This document shows positions 12,292 to 23,200 of a stretch of DNA of 64,000 nucleotides, piece by piece. The DNA comes from Pterobdella sp. o SKG-2022 (Eukaryota > Annelida > Clitellata > Hirudinida > Piscicolidae): the NCBI GenBank assembly GCA_964035795.1, contig OZ038324.1, positions 7,478,816 to 7,542,815 on the forward strand, written 5' to 3'. Under the pieces are notes generated by a model. It saw only the letters and a list, made by a program, of their open reading frames with translations. It was not told the DNA's origin and made no database searches. How positions within the stretch are numbered: position 1 is the first letter of the stretch; the number at the start of each line of letters is the position of its first letter. The position numbers and the translations under genes are program-made.

Positions 12292-12951
12292 AACTTTAAA
12301 GGGGGATATCATGGAATTTTAAAAAATTCAAATTTTTCAAAATGGCGGTTTTCTCAATGCCATATTGTAGTAATTATCAAAAGCAACATTTTAAGGTATA
12401 ATACAAGTTATTTGTGACCTATTCACTAGTTTTTTATAATTATTAAATATTTTTTATTATATTTGTCCGATTGTGTTAAGACATCTTTTGTATATTATAT
12501 AATTTTATATTTTTTAATTTTAGCGTTGATTGATTTTTAATTATTTTTTTAACCAAATGATCTTTTTGAAAGATTTTATTAATGTCAACTGACGTATTAT
12601 TGATGGTTGATTGCAGCTAAAAAAAGACGACTAACTTAACCTAGTTCCAAGGAAATAACAAGGATTATTTTAAATAATACAATATATTGAGAATGAATGA
12701 TGGAAGTGGTTGATGAAGTGTAAGACATATTCTTCAATGGAACCTGTGACAGTGATTTTGTTTTTATTACATGTAGCTAAGCAAATACAACATAGTTGAT
12801 CTTTGCTTTACGGAAATTTATAATATAATAACTAGTTATTTCTTTTTTTTATTATTAGTGGAGTTTATAGAAAATTTTTCTAATGGTTAAACAACCAAAC
12901 TACAACAACCTAAACAATATCCACTTCAAAGTGAAAAAACATAAATTTTTA

Positions 12952-14647
12952 TTAATCAAATAAAAAAACAAACAAAAACCTTTTAAGAAACTCTTCAGCG
13001 GAAATCCTTGCCCTGGAGTTGAGAGCCAACTTCATGTCACTTATCTCCTTGTCTATCTCCTCCATGAAGTGAATCACGAAGTCGACCAACTGCATTGAAA
13101 CAGTGCGGTGAAGATTATCTTGACAATATAATAATGAGTATAATCATAATGAGTTTCAAGAACATAGTTGTAGTGATAAAAATTTAAAATGTGATTAGAT
13201 TAATTTTTAAAATAAATAAAACTAATGATAATAAACAAATAAAAAGTAATAATCATTACAGTGAGACATCAAAAATATTAACCTTATGTTTATACATCTG
13301 TTCAGTGTGGAAGTTGGTTATGAGGAAACTGATGTCAAAACCCTGTTTGAATTATTTAAAAAGGTTTATTAACTGTTAATTAATAAAACCCATTTAGTAT
13401 AAACAACCAATTGATAAGAGCATATACTACATTAAATATACAACCTATAGATGGTAATTATGTATTCATTGTAATGTAGAAAGTCTATTTATAATATCCA
13501 ATTCAAGAAAACATTAATATGTTAGTATGCGAGCTTAAGAATACTAATAGCAAATGATAATTAAGTTGATTGTGCAAAAAAACTCTTATTGAAAGATAAC
13601 TTCTTGAAAAAATATACAAGAGCCTTATAACAAAAATAATGTTCACCAATAAGGCTTTTATTACTGTTAACTTTTAGTTTATGAAATGTATGCTATAAAT
13701 TACCTCAATTGGTTTGCGTCGCAAAACTACAAAATTGTCTGCTCTCATCATCATGAACCTCATGAACTTTTTACACAAAATACGCTCGATCTCATCTGCC
13801 TGTTGTGTCATGTTGCATTGTTCCATGAATGCAGGTGAATTGCTTTTATTTTAATCATGAATAGCTGATATTTATTTTTATGGTTTTGTTTAATTTTGAA
13901 CTTAAATTTAATGATTTTAAGTAATTTTTCAAATTATAATTAGTGTGTTCTAATAATTATTAATTTTATTATTATAGATTCTATTGAAACTAACTTGTTT
14001 GACTGCAATGCTTATTCTGAGAGAATTTATTGACCCTGAATAAAATTGTATATGATTTAGTATATTTTCTATCATTTGATGAATGAATATTGACTTTATA
14101 AAGATTTGAATTAAATATCTACAAATAATATGAAAAAAAAACCTTCTATGAGAATCTTTTCTTTTTCATTTCTACTAATAACTACTGGTGTGAGTAGTAA
14201 TTCTTTGCTGGTTCTGAGACATTATGAGTTTTTAAAACAAAATTTAGTTTTATTTGCATATTTAGTAGCTTTTGTATGAGTAAAAAAAGCAGTAATTAAA
14301 GTTTTTCAGAAAAAAAATTTACAAAACCATACCTGACTTCCACTTCTGGTTTATTATGCCTTTCCACTACTTGAGAAGAAAAATTTTCCAAGCAAATGGC
14401 GGCAGTCAATGTGTTTCTAACGGCTTTCAAGTATGGTTGCAAAGTAGCTGACTGATGAAACATTAAAAATTTTTGTTCATCCTCGTTCTATAACTTCAAA
14501 ATTAATATATGACAATTTTTTATGTTGATTCATCTAGAATCAGGAAGTAAAAATAAGAATTAGAAACAGAAGAATGGATTTTATATTAAACATCACATAA
14601 CTAAATAGTGAATGCATTTTATGAATATTAAAAACAGTTTTCACCAT
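12952..14647 (-). CDS. ARPC4: Actin-related protein 2/3 complex subunit 4
   Basis: Exons on the minus strand: initiator exon ending 14645 (only the ATG is coding), 14333-14451, 14143-14213, 13995-14035, 13704-13799, 13283-13342, and 13089 downward. All phases agree. The protein reads [102 protein letters not shown] and [17 protein letters not shown], which is collinear with human ARPC4 (168 aa) throughout. It is a core Arp2/3 subunit pairing with ARPC2 to scaffold branched-actin nucleation in the cytoplasm. The last residues are uncertain: read-through gives [14 protein letters not shown] with a TAA at 12952-12954, but a donor at 12980 suggests a tiny final exon restoring the usual short end. 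It is head-to-head with RPL11. Confidence 0.93.
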
Positions 14648-14884
14648 GACGGAAGTTAGTGAAGGATCAATTGAACTAATCCTACTGATCGAATAGGATG
14701 TTTATAGTGGAAACAAATTTTAGAGAGTTTCAAATTTAATTTTTTTTTGCAAAAAAAATAATTTTTTTTATTAAATAAATTAGTTTGTAAAATTATTGAG
14801 TCATTAAAAAAAACATACACTAGAGAAATGTGTTAGTGTTCTATGTCAACAATATGTTCTTCCTTTTTTGACTGAACTGCTAAA
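14648..14884. promoter_or_regulatory. Compact divergent promoter region between ARPC4 and RPL11
   Basis: Only about 240 bp separate the two start codons. On the RPL11 side, GTTCTTCCTTTTTTG lies about 25 bases before the ATG and resembles a 5' terminal oligopyrimidine (TOP) tract, as expected for a ribosomal protein mRNA. Poly-A/poly-T tracts fill the middle. No TATA box is evident near either start. The promoter role is inferred from layout. Confidence 0.5.
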
Positions 14885-15944
14885 ATGACGGTGGGCGAAG
14901 CGATATTTCAATCTATGTCATCTTAAATGCTCGATTAATGAAAAGAAGTTTTAATATGACATTTGAAAAAAATCTTTTTGCAATTTTTGTTTTAATATTT
15001 TAAAATGTTTCAAACTAATTTTGCAGGCCGATAAAGGAGATACCAAAAAGGTAAACCCAATGAAGGATTTAAAAATCCTGAAATTGTGTTTAAACATTTG
15101 TGTTGGAGAATCTGGTGACAAACTTACTAGAGCGGCTAAAGTATTGGAACAGCTCACTGGGCAAACTCCCGTTTATTCCAAAGGTATGAATCTAATGTGA
15201 AATGTTCTGTTTTGTCGATCTATTGGATGTTATAATAACATCAGTATGATAAAAATTTTAGCCAGGTTCACTGTCAGGTCATTCGGAATCAGGAGAAACG
15301 AAAAAATCGCTGTACATTGCACCGTGAGAGGAGCTAAAGCTGAAGAAATCCTAGACAAAGGCCTCAAAGTTTGTATTTATCAATTTTTACACTAAACTGA
15401 GTTTTTTTATTTAAATAGTTTCATAAAAGCACATAAAGATTGGTTTGTCTTATGTTCAAACCTAAATGTATATTGTGCAATATAAACTCTCTTCTTGCAA
15501 CCCATTCCAATATATGCTGGCGTGTTACTTGTTGAATAGCACATATTTAAAATTCCTATAAAACTACAATCTTGATATACCCTTTTCAGGTGAAAGAATA
15601 TGAATTGAGGAGAAACAATTTCAGTGAAACAGGAAACTTTGGCTTTGGTATCCAGGAGCACATTGATTTGGGCATCAAGTATGATCCAACCATTGGTATC
15701 TATGGTATGGACTACTACATTGTTTTGGGAAGAGCTGGTTTCAATGTTCCTAAGAGGAGACGAGCTTCAGCCAAGATTGGACCAAAACACAAGGTTATAT
15801 TATTTTCATGTTATTTCTATATTGAATGTTCAATTATGATTAGCAGTAGGAATTGATATAATTTTCCAAATAAAGGTTAACAAAGAAGAGGCTATCAAGT
15901 GGTTTCAGCAGAAGTACGATGGTATCATTTTGCCTGGAAAATGA
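14885..15944 (+). CDS. RPL11: 60S ribosomal protein L11 (uL5)
   Basis: Exons 14885-14890, 15027-15183, 15262-15368, 15590-15793 and 15876-15944 join in phase to about 180 residues (human RPL11 has 178). Diagnostic blocks are [77 protein letters not shown] and [15 protein letters not shown] before the TGA. It is a large-subunit protein that binds 5S rRNA with uL18. The first exon codes only Met-Thr and its GTGGGC donor is weak, so the exact start is inferred; tiny first coding exons are common in this family. An AATAAA signal follows the stop at about 15965. The next gene is convergent and its stop lies about 135 bp away. Confidence 0.95.
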
Positions 15945-16077
15945 GTGTTCAAGAATTTTTCATGAATAAAATAAAAATGCCCTTGATTATTATTAATAAA
16001 AAATAGCTTGAATGGTGAACGTTTGGCGTCGCAAATGATTCAACTCAAATCTAAGCAATGTAAAAACGCGTCATTAT

Positions 16078-16761
16078 CTAAAAGTCCGTCGCTTCGTCTT
16101 CGTCTGCTCTTTTTGTTTCGGCTTTGCGGCTTTCTTTTTTAGCCATCTGAGGCATGTTCATGGAACAACCGGCCAATCTAGCCATAGTATTTCCCATCTT
16201 CATTCCTCCTCCTCTCGTTTTCCCTGTCTTCCTCTTCAGAAGAGCAGCATTCAAGTCTCCCATCAAATCTGAAGGACCTGCTCCCTTGGGCATGGGTTTG
16301 GACAAGACACTGATAGGAAGGTGACTCCCTGGTGTGTGTTGCTCGGTGGGAGGCACGTGTTTTAAAGGCACCTGATGTTCATTGCGAATACTTCTAAAAT
16401 AATCTGCAATGTTTTTTAGCCAAAAAAAAATATATTACTTTTCCGTATCCACCGCAGTTTTTGATACTTTCAAGCACTCCATCTCTGTGTTGTGCGTGAG
16501 TGCTTTCAATAGTTATTCCAGACACAGGGAGTTGGATAGAAGGAAGGTGCGGTGGTGGTGGTGGAGGAATAATGAAGGCTTCATGGATGCTGATGTGTTT
16601 AATTTCATTTTCTATGAAGCTTCGATTGTATTTTTTTTGATTATATTTTTGAAAAATTTTATAATTTCATTTCTAAAAACTCATTTAAACTTACCGTAAA
16701 ATATCTTAATATATAATGGATTATTTAGCTTAGAATAATGGACTCACTTAAAATCAGCCAT
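16078..16761 (-). CDS. Unrecognised proline-rich basic protein, 168 aa, three exons
   Basis: Exons 16748-16761, 16453-16619 and 16078-16403 join in phase from ATG to TAG. The protein starts MADFNFIENEIKHISIHEAF, has a PPPPPP run near residue 25, then GVLESIKNCDYFRSIRNEHQ and VPLKHVPPTEQHTPGSHLPI, then GAGPSDLMGDLNAALLKRKT, and a basic tail with Met-rich and Lys/Arg-rich stretches. The polyproline followed by an I.L/LK-type segment and by an amphipathic DLMGDLNAALLKRK helix resembles profilin/actin-binding (WH2-like) layouts, but no motif is clean and I do not assign a family. The exon 2 donor (GCG|GTGGAT) is weak. It is convergent with RPL11. Confidence 0.5.
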
Positions 16762-18279
16762 TGTTAGAAAATAAATAAAAAATGTTTGCCCAAAACAATG
16801 CTTTTTTGAATCTAAAAATCAATCACAATGATTAAAACATAAGTTCCATTTAAGCAGCTAAAAAACTCCTCCCACGGTATTCATCCTAACCCGAATTCCG
16901 GATCTATTTATGTTTTGTTTTTTTTTGCTTTTCAAATGCAGATTTCATTTTGCTCACTACGAAAGCCTTCAATATTTTTGTTCGTATTCACTTTTTTCTC
17001 ATGGGAGTTATGAGTAATGTAGTCGAATTAAGTAGCTAAATTAGCTGAATATTAAATTTTGTATAAACTAGGGTTATTTTCATTTATTTACTTTCATTGA
17101 ACTTCGAGTATTGTTGAAACGAAGAAAAGAATCATCAAATGTATCTATTTTTTTCAATTTCCTGAGTGATGTTAACAATTCTCGAATCATACAAGTAGTT
17201 TCTTCGAATAATTAAATTAGCCTTGACATACCTCGGTAACCATGCCAACGGCATCTCAAATATGCGACATACATTGTGTAAAAATTTATTGTTGATTGTA
17301 CAAAATATTTCAATGGAAGAAGGCAAAATTTTATAAAAACACTATGATAACCGCAATAAGTCGCTAAAAAATTGCATGCATATAATATTGATAGGTGCCT
17401 AGGGTCTAGGATTCTCTTGCGTACATATGTGTTCACGAAAAATAATTGCAACAAAGTGAAATATATAGAAATATCATAACTTTTGGCATATAAAACATAT
17501 GTGACATGGAGGTTTGACTAAAAGTAAACTAATGTACACAAGCATTGTTTCAACTGTTGCTTATTTTTTCCTGTTTTTCCAAATGTTTCCTTGTGTAGAG
17601 CCGTGTATGAATGTTTGTATTTGCGTGTATGTGTTTTAAATTTTGTGTGTGAAACCGTCTTTAACGACTGCATCTTTCCTACTGACCTCGGTCCAAAAAA
17701 AAATTATTATACAAAAAAAACCACTCACGAAAGTGATCGCAAAATGTTATCTTAAAAATTATCTACTAAGCTGGTCTGAAAGGCGGGTAAATTGCTCGAT
17801 CATTTAAAGTATAGAGCCTATGAAGTGGATATATGATGGGCCACTCACCGTACGCGTATAAGTGCAGTGACAAGGTAGAAGACCTCTCAAAACGTGCATT
17901 TTGTTTGCTTTTCATGGCAAGTTCAGTGAATTAGAATGGTAAAAAAAGTATTGTGAAAAAGAAATTTTAAAAATTAGCTTTTCAAAAGTTTTTTCGACAA
18001 AAACATCTTTAAAAAGTATGGTTAAAATATTTATTTATAGTACTGATATTATATATTGCTATTGTACGTTAGTATAATTTTTGTGTATTTTTATTCTACT
18101 AAAATTGTTTATTATAATGAACCCTCGAGATAATCACGACAGTTTGAATATTTCTCAGTAGTGCAGTTAATTAATTATAATTCGCATGCAACAGCTTTTT
18201 AAGTATTAGACTCAATTATTTATACTGCTAGTGAGGTTTCGATTGAAAATCATGGCTGAAAAGTGACGAATATTTTTAG
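16762..18279. other. Intergenic or 5'UTR DNA
   Basis: AT-rich with no supported exon on either strand. It lies between the start of the proline-rich gene and the start of the calcium-sensor gene, so it should hold promoters for both; I can point to no specific element. Confidence 0.5.
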
Positions 18280-19364
18280 ATGGGTGGTAAAGGCAGCAAA
18301 AAGTTACCTAAAGAGGACTTAACCTTTCTCATGAGCAATACAAACTTCACTAAACAACAAATAAAAGCCTGGTACAATGGATTTATGGTGAGTGTACATT
18401 TCTAATTACTTTAATATGAGCCGCTTCAAGAAGAGTTTCAACTAGTCAAACAACAAATCCAAAAAATATCTGACCAATGGTTCTACATTTAAACCATTTA
18501 TATAATTTGAACAGAAAGATTGTCCAGATGGACAGCTGAGTAGAGGCAAGTTTTTAGAAGTATACTCGAGCTTCTTTCCTCAAGGAAACGCAGAAAAATT
18601 TTGCGAACACGTGTTTCGAACTTTTGACGCAGATAATAGCGGAAAAATTGATTTTAAAGTGAGTTTCAACAAAACGTTGTATCTAATAAACGATAAAAAT
18701 AATCGAGCAATTTCACTTTTCTCAAGAACTATTTTATAGACGCTAAAGAAGATTTCACAATATTTCACATTTGTTATTAATCTCAACAAAAACTTAAGAG
18801 ATTTGTAAATTTTCAAAACAAAGAATACACTTGCGTTTGAAAACCCTCATTTAAATTCTCAAGTATTTTGTAAACAAACTAAAGGAATTTTTGCTGGCGA
18901 TCAACATAACATCAACGGGTGATCCGGAGCAAAAACTGCAGTGGGCTTTCCAGATGTATGACGTCAATGGAGATGGAACGATCGAGCCTAACGAGATGGC
19001 GGAGATTATCGGAGTAAGCTAAAATACTTTACAGACAGCGTCAAACATATAAAAGATCTATTTTAATTCTGTTGGAGGTATAAAAAAAATATAACATTTG
19101 TTGAAAAAAAGCATTTGAATATGTTCAAATTTATCGATGAAATATTTTAAATGCTTGACACCCACATGACAGGCGATATACAGCATGGTAGGCCCTTCGA
19201 TATCTCAAGAGGGGTCGAATGAAAGCCCAGAACAACGAACCAAAGAGATCTTCACCAAGATGGATTTGAACAAAGATGGCGTCTTGAGCAAGGAAGAGTT
19301 CATTAAAGGTTGCATGGCAGATGAGTTCTTGAGGAATATGTTGACTGCTGAAGCGGGATGTTGA
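18280..19364 (+). CDS. Visinin/neurocalcin-like neuronal calcium sensor, 190 aa
   Basis: Four exons (18280-18387, 18515-18658, 18885-19013, 19173-19364) join in phase to 190 residues, the normal length for the NCS family. The N-terminus MGGKGSK is a myristoylation signal. EF-hand 1 is degenerate with the usual CPxG ([13 protein letters not shown]). EF2 is [14 protein letters not shown]3 [12 protein letters not shown] and EF4 [12 protein letters not shown], all with full Ca2+ ligand sets. Linking segments ([36 protein letters not shown]) match recoverin, hippocalcin and VILIP proteins. NCS proteins expose the myristoyl group on Ca2+ binding and move to membranes. Within the family it is closest in feel to recoverin/visinin-like members, not KChIPs, but I do not assign an orthologue. 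The C-terminus (MLTAEAGC) ends in Cys. Confidence 0.92.
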
Positions 19365-20207
19365 TGTCTGAGCAAGGTTTAAGATTCAACGTGCCCTTAT
19401 TGATACCTTTAACTTTATGAGATTTTCTTTTCAATGCTTTAGTGAAGTTGCACTTTTGTTGACATTTGTTTGTTGCAAATAGCTTAGACCTATGAAATTT
19501 CTTTTTCCACTTGAAATCTTTCAACTTTTACGCTCAACAAAGCTATATTTTACCATTCAAAGCTACTTATTTATTTATACAGCACTAATACGGTCGCACT
19601 GCAGCAATATTATTTGCATGGAAATTTTTGCATTAAGCGCAGTATCACAAATGACGATTGTAAGTTTTTTTGTTGATAGAAGCGCGGGCATGTTATTGCA
19701 AAGAATTGAATGCAACTAGACAGGAGAGCATACGAGCTTTATGATTTCGTATCAAGACACCCGACCATGCACTAAAGCGTTGTTTAGAACAATCTATTTA
19801 ATAGCCGAAAAAACATAAAAGATTTTATAGGATAAAAGCCATTAATTTTATTTCCGCCGGCAAAAGATTCTTCCGCAGTTTCAATTATTTTCTTAACGAT
19901 GGTTTTGAATGTTTAGTAAATAATCTTTTTTGCTTTTTCATCCAAACGTATTTCAACTCACGCTGATAGACATGTGGTTATGTGCAATTAACTTGTATTA
20001 AGCATACATTTTTACTTCTTCATAACGTGTTTCATGTCAAAAAAAGAAAAAATGTATTGAGAATTTAATACTCATAATATGAATTACGCAAAAAAAACAG
20101 AAGAGTTGTTATAAACGTGATGATATTGCACCGACCAGGTCGACTTGATTGAATATGCACACAGCCCTTCATACACACATCACTAAATCCATGCTACTTT
20201 TTGATTT
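19365..20207. other. 3'UTR or intergenic region between convergent genes
   Basis: Lies between the stop of the calcium-sensor gene (plus) and the stop of the RFX gene (minus). No exon, repeat family or structured RNA recognised. Confidence 0.5.
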
Positions 20208-23200
20208 TCATACTTTTTTCAAAAGAGATTTTTTGCTGGTCATAACGATAATTTTACAGTTTTCGTTTCCTTTTGGAAAGTTTTTGACGCTTTTTGTGTC
20301 GAGAGTGATGATTTTAGGGAGAGATGGAGAGGGGAATGAAGAGTAAGTAAGGGATTCGTTGCTGCTCGCTTGTATACTATTGCTACACTTGGTGACTGCT
20401 GTTTGAAATAGATTTGAGTTGTTTCTTTTGAGAGTTGTATTGTTGATGACTAATTGAGGGGAAGACTGGGTGGGTGATTTGTCGATGTTGGTGGGTTTGA
20501 GGATCTGAGACTGGCTTGATGTGGTCGTTACAGTGTTGTTGTTTTTCATGTATGTTCTAATGATAATCGGCTTGGGGGTGTTGTTTATTTTGGAAACAGT
20601 GGAAACATTGACAAAACCAGCGTCGTCTCCATTCACTTCAGTTTTTATAACTAGCCCTGCACCGTCCTCGTACTTCTCCTTTTTCACCTCAAAACCACAT
20701 ACATCGATCACCGCCATTGTGGGTTGTTTGTAAGCCAAAGCAGCCTTCTCTAGCAAGCAGTGCATGAGAAAGTCGTCGAAAAGGAGTCTAGTGAGATGGA
20801 AGGAGCCAAAGCTGCAGGCACTCCTTAGTGTTAGATCTCTCATCAGGCATGAACTGGGTGGTTGTGAGCTTCATGTACTTTACTTGGTCAATTCATTAAT
20901 GAAGGTTATGTTGCAAAATATAAATACCTGTAGAAAGACCACTTGAGGAGAAAGTTTTTGGCTGAAGAGTGAAAGGAAGGGTGGGTGGTGGCAGGAGTAC
21001 ACTGCTCCACCACTCCCTCAAGCCAGTCTGTCCACTGCCTCAGTGAGCAGAATGAGTGCAGATTGTCATTGAACTCACATTGTAACTTGCTTCCATTATC
21101 ACACCATCCCACCCATGAACACTGAGTCTATACATATGAAACAATGCATGAATATATTTGAGCGTTGAGTATACACTCGTGAACAATTGAAGCAACCTGC
21201 AAAGAGGAGAGGTTAATGTTGCTGAGGTCAGAAAGCATTTGTTGGGTGTGTTGTTGGTTGCATAGCACTGCAGTGGCGGCCTGAGCCACGTGATTCAGAC
21301 TCGTCAGACGTCGCAAGTGGTGGCCAAACAAACGAGATGTTGTCAACTGTCATCAACATGTAACAGATGATTTTATATCAAAGTGAGATCTATTTGATTG
21401 ATACTGAGCGATTTTTTGTTGACCAAATAACAACGGCATTTTCACCTTGACTTTGAGCATGGCAGGGGGGATGGTGGTGAGGTTCTGTAGAGTCAAAGGC
21501 AACTTTCTCGCCAGAGCCCTCACACTCTGCAAGAGACTGCCTGTCAATCACATAATATTTGCGACATCCATAAAACATTCTCTCGATTTAAAAAAAATAT
21601 TTAAAAAAATTACTGGGAAGTGGTTGAAGGACATCAGGAAGGAGAATGTTGATGATGTGTTGTAGGAAGGTGAGATCACAGTTCTTGACCCACTGTAACA
21701 CTGCAGGAACCTCACTCAACAACTTCAACTTGCTGCTTGACAGACGATATTCAATGTTTTTGCTGTATTTTGAAGAGTATTTGCTGTGTGATTAAAGAAT
21801 ATATAACGAAAAACAAGCTGGCAATGCAAAACAGACTAGAAAAGCAACAATAGTAGTTAATGCCTCAAACCAATAGTAGTATTTATAGAATAATAATGAA
21901 AAAACATACTCTGGCTTGGCATCGCACCTCCAGAAGGCAGTGCATAGATGCTCCAGCAGGGAGAACTTGAGGCTCATAGTGATTTCTAAAAAGGCCTGTT
22001 GTCAAATACTAACAATAATATAATTAGAACATAAAAAAGATAATATAAAAAATTACTAATAATAACAGTTATATTCAAATTAAACAAATAATTCGAACGA
22101 AATGACAAAAACAAATGATCTCCATCATAGAAACAGAGAAACTAACCTCACAGAACTCTTTATATAGCTCCTCAAAGTGCTCCACATCAGCCTGGCAAAG
22201 GTTGTATGGAAGCTGTGAGAGAGGTACCATCAGCCTGGGAAAGCTGGTCACATCCTCTGGGGGCTCTGCAATGTAGGCTCGGTTGTCTTCAGACCTTTGT
22301 GTGTGTGTGGATGAGTTTGTGAATATGTAAGAGAGGTAATTAGATTAGACAGATATGTGAAAGATAGATGGTTACATTGGTAAAAAGATAGGTTAGTAAA
22401 CACAAAGATATACTTATAGATAGATAAATACAGATAGGTAGTAAAACAAATAAAAAATGAGACATGGTGATTACTGATGTGAACATACTGCATATGATTG
22501 GGAGGTGGGGAGTAGTTATTGCTCTGAAGTTGATTGAGGTGGGATGAAGCTTTGATCCTGATGCCATAGTAATGGTATTGTGAATTTCCTCTGTAGTGAT
22601 GTGATCAAAATTTTAAATGTTTATATATGAATGTAATGTCGTTTTCTCTCAGTTTTTGTTTTACAGTAGTAATTATTAATTATCCATTTTGGATTACACT
22701 TTTTAATTTGTATCATCATCATCATCATCATTATTTTATTATAGTCAGCATCTTTCCCTTTTCCAAGGGGTCACTGACTTTTTTCCATGACTTAATCCTC
22801 TCCCTCCATTTCACCCTGTCATAGCCATCTTCAAGAACTAATCCAAGACCACGACGAAGGTTTTCCATCACCCCTTTCCAGGTTAACCTTGGCCTTCCCC
22901 TTCCTCTACTACCTACAACCTCAAACCTCCACGCCTGTTTGACACAGTCGTCATCCTCTTTCCTTACTACATGACCCAGCTATCTCAAACTCCCTTGCCT
23001 CACCACTTCAACGATCGTACTATCCAACCCCAATCTAACCATCAACTCCTTTGTACTCACACCATCAGCTAGCTGCACACCACACATCATTCTAAACATC
23101 CGTTTTTCTGCTTTTCTCAAAATACTCTTTTCAACGGATTTTACTACCCAGGTTTCCAAGCCATATGTCATGACAGGCCTCACACATGTTCTATAAATTT

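Larger units (their letters stand above)
11448..12951. other. Intergenic repeat-rich spacer
   Basis: Contains a long palindromic element (11880-12056) and a CAAA array (12166-12291) and no supported exon. ORFs through the CAAA array are artefacts of the repeat. Confidence 0.6.

Noticed and set aside
12066..12417. Lys-Gln-Thr-Asn and Leu-Phe-Val-Cys repeat ORFs
   Set aside because: Artefacts of the (CAAA)n array on both strands.
13800..13850. Extension of the ARPC4 exon upstream of 13799 ([13 protein letters not shown])
   Set aside because: It is out of phase with the previous exon; a separate small exon at 13995-14035 encodes the expected [13 protein letters not shown].
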